A stretch of DNA of 64,000 bases from DATAGF01 sp963813355. Lineage in GTDB: Bacteria; Actinomycetota; Thermoleophilia; Miltoncostaeales; Miltoncostaeaceae. Position 1 is the first letter of the stretch. Each line of letters starts with the position of its first letter. The position numbers were made by a program, and so were the translations under genes. The stretch spans positions 62,001 to 126,000 of the forward strand of contig CAWEYS010000013.1 of assembly GCA_963813355.1 (NCBI GenBank). Direction: 5' to 3'. The notes under the pieces are model-generated. The model did no database searches and was not told where the DNA came from. It worked only from the letters and a program-made list of their open reading frames with translations. Positions 45,001 to 54,610 of this stretch are shown here, piece after piece.

Positions 45001-45375
45001 GTCCATCTCCTGGTCGTGGAGCCCGAGAGGGCACCCGGATGCTCTGGGCGGCGAATGTACTCCGTGCGCCGCCCCCGGCGAAAGCCCCGGGATGGGCGCG
45101 CCCCCGTGACGCCGCCGTCAGCCCGATCGGTCATCGGGTAGGGAGGCGGCGCCCTCGAGCCGCCTCCCTCCCCACCGGACCACCACACGTCGGCGGGGGG
45201 GATCGCGCGACGCGGGTTCTCCCCGGTGGCGCGCCTGTGCAACCGACGCGAGCGGCCGATACCCACAGGGGCTCGACCTCAAACATCCGGTCGTCGAGGA
45301 GTCCAGAGGCCGGCCGGATAGGGTGGCCGAGGCGGGCGCGATCGGTCCGGGTCAGGCGGGCGAGGGGATGCGGCG
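45001..45375. other. divergent intergenic region with a perfect hairpin
   Basis: 375 bases between the STAS gene and the SDR. GGGAGGCGGC (45141-45150) pairs exactly with GCCGCCTCCC (45159-45168) around an 8-base loop. Besides promoters for both sides it may hide a short RNA; no coding frame is convincing. Confidence 0.45.
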
Positions 45376-46161
45376 GTGGACCAGGGACTCGAGGGCCGCA
45401 ACGCATTGGTGACCGGCGCCAGCAAGGGCATCGGGCTCGCGATCGCCCGCGCGCTCGCGGCCGAGGGCGCCCACGTCGTCGCCGGGGCCCGCAGCGCGAG
45501 CCCCGACCTCGCCGACCTGGTGGACGACGGGCGGGTGGTCGAGGTCCACGCCGACCTGTCCACCGCCGACGGCCCGGCCGACCTCGTGGGTGCGGCGCTG
45601 GCCTTCGGGCCCCTGGACGTCCTCGTCAACAACGTCGGCGCGGTGACGCCGCACCTCGGCGGCTTCCTGGAGGTCACCGAGGAGGACTGGTCGGCGTCGC
45701 TGAACCTGACGCTGCTGGCCGCGGTCCGCACGACCCGGGCCGTCCTCCCCGGCATGCTCGCCGCCGGCCGGGGGAGCATCGTCACCGTCAGCTCGATCAA
45801 CGCGTTCCTCCCGGACCCGACCATCATCGACTACTGCGCGGCGAAGGCGGCGCTGACCAACTTCTCGAAGGCCCTGTCGAAGGAGGTCGGGCCGCTCGGC
45901 GTGCGCGTCAACACGGTCAGCCCCGGGCCGGTCTCCACCGCCCTCTGGCTGGGGGACGACGGCGTCGCCGCGTCGGTCGGGCGAGCCACGGGGGCCGACC
46001 CCGAGGCCGTCGCGCACGAGGCCGCGAGCCACGCGGCGACCGGCAGGTTCACGGACCCGCGGGAGGTCGCCGACCTGGTGGTCATGTTGGCCGGCGAGCG
46101 GGCGGGGAACGTCACCGGCGCCGACTTCGTCATCGACGGGGGGTACGTGGACACGACCTAG
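45376..46161 (+). CDS. SDR family oxidoreductase
   Basis: 261 residues of a classical short-chain dehydrogenase. The NAD(P) motif is ALVTGASKGIGLAIARAL, NNVG follows, with catalytic Ser in SIVTVSSINAF and YCAAKAALTNFSKAL, and the SPGPV loop and FVIDGGYVDTT end are standard. The substrate is not deducible. The GTG at 45376 is used. It stands between two partner-switching loci but has no obvious link with them. Confidence 0.87.
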   Translation: MDQGLEGRNALVTGASKGIGLAIARALAAEGAHVVAGARSASPDLADLVDDGRVVEVHADLSTADGPADLVGAALAFGPLDVLVNNVGAVTPHLGGFLEVTEEDWSASLNLTLLAAVRTTRAVLPGMLAAGRGSIVTVSSINAFLPDPTIIDYCAAKAALTNFSKALSKEVGPLGVRVNTVSPGPVSTALWLGDDGVAASVGRATGADPEAVAHEAASHAATGRFTDPREVADLVVMLAGERAGNVTGADFVIDGGYVDTT

Positions 46162-46337
46162 CCGTCTCCGGCCCGTTCCGGCGCCCGGGCGTGGGGTGCC
46201 GCGGGAGGGGCCGCCGAATGGCGGGCGCTCGGCTCCCCTGCGGGCGGTCGTCGGGGATACAGTCTCCCTGCGCCCGGACGGGGCGCCCCGTCCAGGAGGG
46301 GCTGATCGGCACGGGCGAGACAGCCGACAGGGAACCG

Positions 46338-49300
46338 GTGGCGACGGGCGTCGATCCGGCCGACGCCGCCCAGGAGCAGCGCTTCCGGGCGGTGGCGGAC
46401 GCTGCGCCGGCGCTGGTGTGGATGTCCGAGCCCTCGGGAGGCTGCACCTACTTCAACCGGGGGTGGCTGGAGTTCCGGGGACGCACGATGGAGCAGGAGC
46501 TCGGCGACGGGTGGGCCGAGGGCGTGCATCCGGACGACTTCGAGCGCTGCCTCCGGATCTACCGCGGCGCGCTCCAGGCGCACGCTCCGTTCGAGATGGA
46601 GTACCGGCTGCTTCGCCACGACGGCGCGTACCGCTGGATCCTCGACCGGGGCTCGCCGATGTTCGCCGAGGCCCGCTTCACGGGGATGGTGGGGATCTGC
46701 GTCAACGTCCACGCGCGGCGTCTCGGCGAGGAGCGCGCGGGCCTGCTCGCCGACGTCGTGGCGGCCCTCGGCGAGGAGGCCGAGATCGAGGAGCGGCTCC
46801 AGACGCTGGCGGGAATCCTGGCCCACCGGATCGGGGACCTGTGCGCCATCGACGTGGCCGACGCCGACGGCCGGCTGGAGATGGTGGCCAACGCGGCGCG
46901 CGAGCCGGAGCTGGAGCGCGCCGTCGAAGACCTGCGCCGCCGGGCGTCGCCTGCCCGCCGACGATCCGCGGGGGATGGCGGGCGTCTCCCGCACCGGAGC
47001 AGGCGTCGCTGGTGCCGGCGAGGTCACCCCGGAGCTGCTCGACGCCTACGTGCGGGCCGCCGGGGTGGACGCCGCGTCGGCGGCGGCGATCCGCCGGAGG
47101 GCGCCGAGCTCGATCATCGTGGCGCCCCTCCCGGCGCGAGGGCGCACCCTGGGCGCTCTGCTGCTCGTGACATACGGCGACCGGCGCCTGGGCGAGGACG
47201 AGCTGGCGCTCGTGGAGGAGGTGGCGAACCGGGCCGGCCTCGCCCTGGACAACGCCCGCCTGCTCCGCGAGAGCCGCGAGACCGCCGAGCGTCAGCGGCT
47301 GCTGCAGGAGGCGACGGCGGCCCTGTCGTCGGCTGCCGGCCCCGACGAGGTGGCCGAGGCGGCGGTCGAGCAGGCCCGCGCGCTGCTCGGCGCGACCTCG
47401 GCCACGATCTTCGAGATCGTGGGGTCGGACCTGGCGGCGCTCGCGCGCGACGGGCTCACCGACCGCGAGCTCGGGGGCTGGGAGCGCGTGCCGCTCGAGA
47501 CCTCCTCGCCCGTCACGGACGCGGCCCGCGAGCGGCGGCCGGTCTGGATCGAGAGCCGCGCCGGCTGGCGGGAGCGCTATCCCGAGCTCGCCCCGGAGGC
47601 GGAGCGGCGGGGCTTCGGCGCCGGCGTCGCGCTGCCGCTCGTGGCCGGGGAGGACGTCGTGGGGGCCGTGGCGCTCGCCTTCGACGAGGACCGCCGCTTC
47701 GGCGCGGCCGATCGCGACACCGCGCGCGGGATGGCCGAGGCCTGCGGCCAGGCGCTGGCGCGGGCGCGGCTGCAGCGCCGGGCCGAGATCGAGCGGGGGA
47801 GGGCCGAGCTGCTGGCGGAGGTGTCCTTCGCCCTCGACTACGAGTCCGGCGTGGAGGAGCGGCTGGGGCGGCTGGCCGGGCTGCTGGTCGAGCGGATCGC
47901 CGATCTGGTCACGGTCCGCATCGCCGACGACCGCGCGGACGCGCCGCGGCTCGCGGCGGTCGCGCACGTGGACCCGCAGAAGCAGGACCTGGCGAGGAGC
48001 CTCTACGGAGAGGACGCCGCGCCCGATCCGGGCCCCGCGCGCGTGATGGCCACGGGCCACCCCGAGCTCGTCGCCGATGCGGTCGGGACGAGCACCGACG
48101 GCGCGCCGGAGGGGGCGTTCGCCGACCGGCTGCGCCGCCTCGGCGTCATCTCGTACATGAGCGTGCCGCTGACGGCCCGGGGGGCGCTCTTCGGCGCCCT
48201 CACCGTGATGACGACGACCGATTCCGGGCGCCGCTACGGCGCGGACGATCTGGCCATGGCGGGCGAGATGGCTCGGCGCGCTGCGCTGACCATCGACAAC
48301 GCGCGCATCTACGAGGCCGAGCAGGAGGCCCGCGCCACGGCCGAGCGGGAGCACGGCCGGACGGAGCGCCTGCAGCGGGTGACGGCCGCCCTGGCCGCCT
48401 CGCTCACCATGGAGGACGTGGCCCAGGCGGTGGTGCAGGAGGCGATGCAGGCGCTGACGGCGGTCGCAGGCGCGGTGCTCCTGCGCGAGGGGGGAGAGGC
48501 GCGCGTGCTCGTGGCGACCGGCTACCCGGACGACGTCCTGCGCCCCGGCCTGCGGGTGCCCGTCGGCGGGCCCTCGCCGCTCGCCCACGTCCTTCGGACC
48601 GGGGAGGAGCTCTGGCTCGAGGAGGCCGAGGACTGGACGCGCCGCTTCGCGCCGCCGCACGAGGGGCTGCGGGCCGCCGGGATCGGTCTCCCGCTCCGCG
48701 CCGGCGGTGAGGTCGTCGGCGCGATCGGCTTCCGGTTCGGCCGCGACCGGCGCAGGTTCACTCCGGGCGATCGCGGCCTGGCGCGGGCGATGGCCGGCCA
48801 GTGCGCGCTGGCGCTCGAGCGGGTGAGCCTCTACGAGGCCGAGCGCCACACGGCGGCGGTGCTCCAACGGGCGCTGCTGCCGGCGGGCCTCCCGCCCCCG
48901 GCGTCCGTGCGTCTGGACGTCCGCTACCTGCCGGCCGCGGGCCTGCGCTCGGGCGGCGACTTCTACGACGCCGTCGAGCTGAGCGACGGGCGCCTGAGCC
49001 TGGTCGTGGGGGACGTGGTGGGCCACGGCGTCGAGGCCGCGGCCGTCATGGGGCAGCTTCGGAGCGCGTGGCGGGCCTCGGCCCTCGAGGGGGCGGACCC
49101 GGCGACCAACGCCCGCCGCCTGAGCCGCTTCGCCGAGCGACTCGAGGGGGCGTCGGTGGCGACGGTCGCATGCGCGGTGCTGGCCGGGCCGGAGATGACC
49201 TACACGAGCGCCGGGCACCCCCCGCCGCTGCTCCGGCGCCCCGACGGGTCCACCGAGTTCCTCATGGACGGCCGTGGCCCGCCGCTCGCGGTCTCCGACG

Positions 49301-50271
49301 ATGCGTACCGCACGGGCAGGATCGTCCTGGAGCCGGGGTCGCTGGTGCTCCTCTACACGGACGGGGTCATCGAGCGGCACCGCGACCTCGAGCGCGGGAT
49401 GGCCGAGCTGGCCGAGCTCGTCGCGGGCGGGTCGGACGACCCGGGCGAGGTGCTCGCCCGGGTCGCGAGCGCCGTCGGCCCCGAGCCGGCCGACGACTGC
49501 GCCCTTCTGGCCCTGCGCGTCCCCGGGCCCGCGGCGTCGCTGCGGCTCGCGATACCCGCCAGCCCCTCGGCCGTGCGCGGTGCGCGCGTCGCGGTGCGTC
49601 GCTGGCTGCTCGACTCGGGCGTCGAGCGGCGCGACGCCGATGAGATCGTGCTCGCCGCCAGCGAGGCCATCGCCAACGGGGTCGAGCACGCCTACGCCGG
49701 TCGCGCCCCCGCGCACCGCCCCGGGGTCGAGCTGGAGGCGGCTCGCGACGGCGAGGACGCCCTGGTCGTCGTCGTGCGCGACCACGGCCGCTGGCGGCCT
49801 CCGGAGGGCGAGGGCTCCGGGCGGGGCAGGGGCCTCATGATCATGCGGGCGCTGATGGAGTCGGTGGAGGTCGAGCCCGGCGGGGAGGGCACGACCGTGC
49901 GGATGCGGCGGCGCCTGACGCCCGGCCGCGAGGGGCCCCCTCGCCCCGCGCCGTCCCGGCCCGACCCGTCGCCGGCCCACGTCTCCGACGACGTGGTTCC
50001 GCTGGACGGAGACCTCGACGAGTCGGCCGCGCCGGCGCTGGCCCGCAGGCTCCGCGAGCTCGCCCTCGCCCGGGGGAACCGCATGCGGCTCGACCTGACC
50101 GACGTCACGTACATCGGCAGCGTGGGCGTGCGGCTGCTGGTCGAGCTGCGCGACGAGCTACGCCGTGGGGGCGGCCGCCTCGAGGTGGTCGCCCCGACGG
50201 GGACGATCGCCCGGAGGGTTCTCGACCTCACCCAGGTCGGCATACCGCTCGCACCCGAGGACGGCCCCTGA
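46338..50271 (+). CDS. PAS-GAF-SpoIIE phosphatase with HATPase and STAS domains
   Basis: About 1,310 residues. The PAS sensor (25-115, WMSEPSGGCTYFNRGWLEF) precedes four GAF-like domains (about 135-310, 318-477, 487-657, 678-832). The SpoIIE/PP2C-type phosphatase follows (841-1062; LRSGGDFYDAVELSDGRLSL, VGDVVGHGVEAAAVMGQL, ADDCALLAL), then an RsbW-like ATPase (1068-1194; VLAASEAIANGVEHAYAGR) and a STAS domain (1213-1310). It thus holds sensor, phosphatase, anti-sigma kinase and antagonist in one chain. GTG 46338 is preceded by AGGGAA; the frame is open further upstream. One frame change near 46955 is repaired by a base. Confidence 0.88.
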
Positions 50272-50427
50272 CGGCATGTGCGGGGGCGGGGCGGCCGGAG
50301 GGCCGGGCGTCGGGTCCCGCGAAACGGAGTTTGGACCTGCATGCCGCGGGTAACGCCCGAGCGTGCGCGTCGACCAGGCGAACCGAGTGCCCGCCCCGCC
50401 CGCCCCGGAGCGCGCGGAGCCGGGGCC

Positions 50428-50757
50428 GTGGTCGTCGTGAGCCCCTCGCCCGAGGGGTCCGGGGAGGCGGCCGGCGGGCCCGCGAGGATCCGGACGCCGC
50501 GCGAGCTCGACATGACGTCGAGCGCCGTGCTGATGGATCGGGTCAGGGCGCTCGATCCGGGCGCGGGGCCGGTCGAGATCGACCTGCGGGAGGTCGAGTT
50601 CATCGACTCGTTCGGGCTGCGCGCGCTGATCGAGGCCGACCGCATCCTCGCCGAGCGCTCCGTCCGGCCGCGCCTCCTGGTCGCGGCCGAGGGGCCCGTC
50701 CAGCAGCTCCTCCAGCTCACGCTCCTCGACCATACGCTCGACGTCCGCGCCGAGTAG
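50428..50757 (+). CDS. STAS-domain protein
   Basis: About 109 residues: a Gly/Pro-rich start, then VEIDLREVEFIDSFGLRALI with Ser-Phe-Gly at the acceptor site and a QLLQLTLLDHTLDVRAE end. An anti-sigma antagonist or regulator domain. Starts at GTG 50428 or 50437 are possible. It follows the SpoIIE protein by 156 bases on the same strand and probably belongs to the same switch. Confidence 0.75.
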   Translation: MVVVSPSPEGSGEAAGGPARIRTPRELDMTSSAVLMDRVRALDPGAGPVEIDLREVEFIDSFGLRALIEADRILAERSVRPRLLVAAEGPVQQLLQLTLLDHTLDVRAE

Positions 50758-50780
50758 CCGGCCCGGATGACGGCGGGCGG

Positions 50781-51194
50781 TCAGGCCCAGGGCGCGAGCG
50801 CCTGGCCGATCCCGAGCAGGTTGCCCTCGCTGTCGCGGAACCACGCCGCGCGCTCCCCGGCTCCGCCCTTGCTCGGGTAGTTCCCCTCGACCTCCGCGAT
50901 GCCGTCGACCGTCGTCAGGCCCGGCGCGTCGTACTCCTCGAAGACCACCCCGCGCTCCCTCAGGTCGGCCACCGTTGCATCGATGTCGTCCACCTCGAAG
51001 CCCATCTGGGTGTGAGACCCCGAGGGCGCGCCTCCCGACTGGAAGAGGGCGAACTCACCGCGCCCGCAACGGTAGAGGAGCCCGCCCGGGCGCTCCTCGC
51101 TCGGCTCCAGGCCGAGCTTCTGTGAGTAGAACGCGCGCGCCCGCCCCAGGTCCTGGGCCGGCAGGCGCGTGGCGACGCCGGCGTCCGCGAGCAT
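50781..51194 (-). CDS. VOC-family (glyoxalase-like) protein
   Basis: 137 residues: RLPAQDLGRARAFYSQKLGL, GEFALFQSGGAPSGSHTQMG, FEVDDIDATVADLRERGVVF and AAWFRDSEGNLLGIGQAL follow the vicinal-oxygen-chelate beta-alpha-beta modules. His and Glu ligands are possible (SHTQM, EGN), but the reaction is unknown. ATG 51194 is 26 bases downstream of the coiled-coil gene stop, so both may be cotranscribed. Confidence 0.82.
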   Translation of the reverse strand: MLADAGVATRLPAQDLGRARAFYSQKLGLEPSEERPGGLLYRCGRGEFALFQSGGAPSGSHTQMGFEVDDIDATVADLRERGVVFEEYDAPGLTTVDGIAEVEGNYPSKGGAGERAAWFRDSEGNLLGIGQALAPWA

Positions 51195-51220
51195 GCCGAG
51201 CCTCCCTTCGATGATTCTCG

Positions 51221-52123
51221 TCAGTCCTCCGCCCGGTCGAGGCGCGCCACCACGTCCTCGGCGGCGGCCACCAGCCCCTCGGCCTCCTGCGCCTCGCGCT
51301 CGGCGCGGCGCTCGGCCGCCGCCGCCACGTCGGCCTCCTCGCGCCGGCTCTTCTCGGCCCGTCGCGCCTCCGCGAGCTCGGCCGTGACGCGCGCGGTCTC
51401 GGCCTCCGCCTCGTCGCGCGCCCGCGCGGCCTGCTCGCGCGTCTCCCGCGCCTCGTCCAGGAGGGCCTGCGCCCGGCGGGCGTTGTCGGCCGCCGCCGCG
51501 GCCAGGTCGCGAGCCTCGGCCAGCTCGGCCTCGCGCCTGGCCTCGGCCCTCTTGGCGCGCCGCGCCGCGAGCTCGTCGCCGGTCGCGGAGTCGTCGGGCT
51601 CGGGCTCCGCCTCCTCCACCTTGGGACGCCGCCGCGAACGGGCGGGCGCCGCCCGGGGCGGCGGCGGCGCCTGGCCGCCGAGCAGCCCGGCCCCCAGGTC
51701 GGGCTCGGGGTCGTGCGAGAGCCGGCCGCGCCGCATCTCCTCGCGCTCGTCCTCGCGCCGCGCCGCCGCCCGGATGGCCGCCCGCACCCCCACGTCGTCC
51801 GACAGCGCCGCGATCGCGGCGCCCTCCGCCTGGGCGGCCGCGGTCAGCTCCTCGGCGCCGGCGCGGCCGCCGAGCATGGCCTCCTGCGCCCGGGCCAGGG
51901 CCTCCTCGGCCGCGATCGCGGCCTCCAGGCCGTCCGGCTCCTCCCGCGCGAGCCGGTTGAGCTCGGCCGCCAGCTTGGTCGGCCGGCGCAGCGCCCCGAC
52001 CCGCTCGGCCTCCTCGCGATCGCCGGCGGCGCGCAGGTCCTTCACCAGGGCCGTGCGGGCGGCGGTGAACTCGCCGGGCGGGCCGGCGAAGAGGGCGTCG
52101 AGCCGTTCCTCGAGGTCGTCCAC
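51221..52123 (-). CDS. hypothetical coiled-coil protein, 300 residues
   Basis: The N-terminal part (FTAARTALVKDLRAAGDREE, LAAELNRLAREEPDGLEAAI) is a helical domain of the kind found in many actinobacterial hypothetical proteins. A Pro-rich hinge (APPPPRAAPARSRRRPKVE) and a long Ala/Glu/Arg coiled coil (residues about 175-300) follow. No signal or membrane segments. The GTG at 52123 opens VDDLEERLDALFAGP. Function unknown. Confidence 0.65.
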   Translation of the reverse strand: MDDLEERLDALFAGPPGEFTAARTALVKDLRAAGDREEAERVGALRRPTKLAAELNRLAREEPDGLEAAIAAEEALARAQEAMLGGRAGAEELTAAAQAEGAAIAALSDDVGVRAAIRAAARREDEREEMRRGRLSHDPEPDLGAGLLGGQAPPPPRAAPARSRRRPKVEEAEPEPDDSATGDELAARRAKRAEARREAELAEARDLAAAAADNARRAQALLDEARETREQAARARDEAEAETARVTAELAEARRAEKSRREEADVAAAAERRAEREAQEAEGLVAAAEDVVARLDRAED

Positions 52124-52241
52124 GGGGTTACAGGATATTGGCGGCACGGTGCGGCCGACCGCGGCCCGGCCCGGTTGACAGGTCAACTGGTGGGGAATAG
52201 AGGCGGACACGCAAGTCCTTCTCCAGAGGGAGGTGTTCCGA

Positions 52242-52782
52242 ATGAGAGGACGCGTCAGGATCGCGGTCGCCGGCGCCCTGGTGGCCGGCGCCGCCATCGC
52301 GGGCACGGTCGCGCTCGCCGACGGGGGCAACGGGATCCGCGAGGAGCTGACCGGCTACCAGGAGGACCCGCTCACGCTCTCGACGCCGGCGTCGGGCGAC
52401 TTCCACGCCTCGCTCCAGGCCAAGAGAGACGCCATCTCGTACCGGCTCAGCTACTCGGGGCTCGAGAGCGACGGTCCAGCAGGCCCACATCCACTTCGGG
52501 GGCCGCCATCAGAGCGGCGGGATCTCGGTGTTCCTCTGCTGCGAACCTCGGCAACGGGCCCGGCCGGCACGCAGGCCTGCCCGACCGCGCCGGGGCGAAC
52601 GATCACGGGCACCATCAAGCCCGCCGACGTGATCGGCCCGGCGGCCCAGGGCATCGCCGCCGGCGAGTTCGACGAGCTGCTCGACGCCATCGCCAACGAC
52701 GTCACCTACGTCAACGTCCACAGCATGCCAGTACCCGGGCGGCGAGATCCGCGCCCAGCTGGAGCCCACCCACGACGGCTGA
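52242..52782 (+). CDS. secreted CHRD-domain protein
   Basis: A signal peptide (VRIAVAGALVAGAAIAGTVA) precedes a CHRD domain (REELTGYQEDPLTLSTPASG, AISYRLSYSGLESD, then AHIHFGGRHQSGG, VFLC and VTYVNVHSM, and PGGEIRAQLEPTHDG after repair). CHRD proteins are exported beta-barrels of unclear role. ATG 52242 has GAGGGAGG upstream. Frame changes near 52475, 52540 and 52725 are repaired by single bases. Confidence 0.72.
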
Positions 52783-52943
52783 TCGCGCGCGCCCACCCCG
52801 GCGTTCGGTAATGGTTTGGACAAACGGGCGCCGGGGGGGCTGGCGCAAAGGCGGTCACCTGTTGCATCATTTGTCACGAGGCGGGTGACGCCGCGGGCAA
52901 CGGTGCCGCCTCACATGCCCAGCCACTCGTGGACTGTGAGCAC

Positions 52944-52979
52944 CGAAGGCCGCCGATGGGGGTACACCGGCGGCCTTCG
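52944..52979 (+). terminator. perfect 12-bp hairpin
   Basis: CGAAGGCCGCCG (52944-52955) pairs exactly with CGGCGGCCTTCG (52968-52979), loop 12, in a 303-base gap between the CHRD gene and the RHH gene. Probably a terminator for the CHRD transcript; no T-run. Confidence 0.55.
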
Positions 52980-53039
52980 TCGTTCCGGGGGCGGGCGTCA
53001 GCGACGCGGCGCGCCGGCGCCCTCTGGCGCGGCACTGTA

Positions 53040-53081
53040 CCAGTTTGGCATTGCGCTGACGCCAATCTGATGCCATACTGG
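53040..53081. promoter_or_regulatory. inverted repeat CCAGTTTGGCAT / ATGCCATACTGG upstream of the RHH gene
   Basis: Twelve-base arms (53040-53051, 53070-53081) complementary at 11 of 12 positions, ending 4 bases before ATG 53086. The centre holds further TTGGC/GCCAA elements. A likely autoregulatory operator of the RHH protein. Confidence 0.6.
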
Positions 53082-53085
53082 CGCC

Positions 53086-53595
53086 ATGGATCTGACACCG
53101 TACGTCGAGAACCTCCGTCGCGAGATCGCCGTCGCCGCCGACGCCGGGGGCGAGGACGCCCGCGCGCTCGCCGAGCGCCTGACCGCTCCGCTCGAGTCGA
53201 CCGTTCGGCTGATGCTGCTCGATGCGCTGTCGGCCGCGGCGGACGAGATCACGCGCGAGCTCGCGCCGGGCTCGGTCGACCTGCGGCTGCGGGCCGGCGA
53301 GCCCGAGTTCGTCGTGACGCCGGCACCGGTCGACGAGCCGGACGAGCCGGCTCTCGACGCGCAGCCGCAGCTCGCGCCGCCTGAAGGCGACGAGGGCGCG
53401 ACCGCGCGCATCAACCTGCGGCTGCCCGAGCAGCTCAAGGTCGGGGTCGAGCGGGCCGCGAGTCGCGAGCGGATGTCCGTCAACGCCTGGCTCGTCCGCG
53501 TCGCCGCCGCCGCGCTCGCGCGCGACGACCCTGACCGCCGTCCGCGGCAGCGTGGAGGCCGGATCGGCGAGGCCTACACCGGCTGGGTGCGCTGA
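53086..53595 (+). CDS. ribbon-helix-helix regulator with N-terminal helical domain
   Basis: 169 residues. The N-terminal part (MDLTPYVENLRREIAVAADA, LESTVRLMLLDALSAAADEI) is a helical dimerisation or sensing region. An acidic linker (DEPDEPALDAQPQLAPPEGD) leads to an Arc/HicB-like ribbon-helix-helix (ARINLRLPEQLKVGVERAAS, RERMSVNAWLVRVAAAALA). It heads a run with a DUF4097 protein and an ABC exporter, with a 12-base inverted repeat at its start, so it probably represses its own operon. Confidence 0.75.
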   Translation: MDLTPYVENLRREIAVAADAGGEDARALAERLTAPLESTVRLMLLDALSAAADEITRELAPGSVDLRLRAGEPEFVVTPAPVDEPDEPALDAQPQLAPPEGDEGATARINLRLPEQLKVGVERAASRERMSVNAWLVRVAAAALARDDPDRRPRQRGGRIGEAYTGWVR

Positions 53596-53656
53596 CCGTT
53601 CGGCCGGCGCTCTTACACGACCACCACTTTCGCACCTGACCTGGAAGGAGGACCCC

Positions 53657-54502
53657 ATGCGGACCTTTGAGACCCCCGAACCGATCTCGGCCACGATCGA
53701 CGTCGCCGTCGGCGACGTCCGGATCAGCGCCGGCGACGGCAGCGCTACCACCGTCGACGTGCAACCCACCGACGCCTCCAGCGACGAGGACGTCAAGGTC
53801 GCAGAGCTGACCCGCGTCGAGTACGCGAACGGGGAGCTGCGCGTCAAGGCTCCCAAGCTGCGCTCCTGGTCGCCCCGGAGAGCCGGCGGGTCGATCGACG
53901 TGACGATCGAGCTGCCGGCCGGCTCGCACCTGCTCGGCGCCGGCCAGTTGACGGACTTCCGCTGCGAGGGCCGGCTCGGCGACTGCCGGATCACGACCGG
54001 CCTCGGCCACATCGAGCTCGACCAGGCTGACCTCCCGAGACTCAAGAGCGGCATCGGCGATATCGGAGTGGACCGTGCGACCGGCCATCTCGAGATCACG
54101 GCGGGGTCGGGCGACGTGCGCGTGCGCGAGCTCGACGCCGGGGCGGTGATCAAGAACTCCAACGGCGACACGTGGGTCGGCGTGGCCGGCGGCGACCTGT
54201 TGGTCAAGGCGGCCAACGGCAGCGTCGCCGTCAACGTGGCGCATGCCGGCGTCGCCGCCAAGTCCGCGAACGGCGACGTGCGGCTCGGCGAGGTCGTGCG
54301 CGGGTCGGTCGTGCTCGAGACCCGCATCGGCGACCTCGAGGTCGGCATCCGCGAGGGCACCGCAGCCTGGCTCGACGTGAGCGCCAAGGCCGGCACGGTC
54401 CACAACGCGCTCGCCGCCGCCGACGCCCCCGAGCCGTTGACCGAGACCGTCGAGGTGCGCGGTCGCACGTCCGTCGGCAGCGTCGTGATCCGGCGCCCCT
54501 GA
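53657..54502 (+). CDS. DUF4097-family beta-helix protein
   Basis: 281 residues of repeated short strands (ISATIDVAVGDVRISAGDGS, VIKNSNGDTWVGVAGGDLLV, AAKSANGDVRLGEVVRGSVV) typical of DUF4097/DUF4098 beta-helix proteins often linked to envelope stress. There is no signal peptide. ATG 53657 has GGAAGGAGG 5 bases upstream. It lies between the RHH regulator and the ABC exporter genes on the same strand. Confidence 0.8.
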   Translation: MRTFETPEPISATIDVAVGDVRISAGDGSATTVDVQPTDASSDEDVKVAELTRVEYANGELRVKAPKLRSWSPRRAGGSIDVTIELPAGSHLLGAGQLTDFRCEGRLGDCRITTGLGHIELDQADLPRLKSGIGDIGVDRATGHLEITAGSGDVRVRELDAGAVIKNSNGDTWVGVAGGDLLVKAANGSVAVNVAHAGVAAKSANGDVRLGEVVRGSVVLETRIGDLEVGIREGTAAWLDVSAKAGTVHNALAAADAPEPLTETVEVRGRTSVGSVVIRRP

Positions 54503-54610
54503 GGTGATCGCACTGACCGGTCTGCGCACGTCGTTCGGGCGGTTCGGGCGGGCGTCCGCCGGGCGGTCTAGTGTCTCGCAGCCGCCGTCCGCTCGACCTG
54601 GGGAGGGGCT

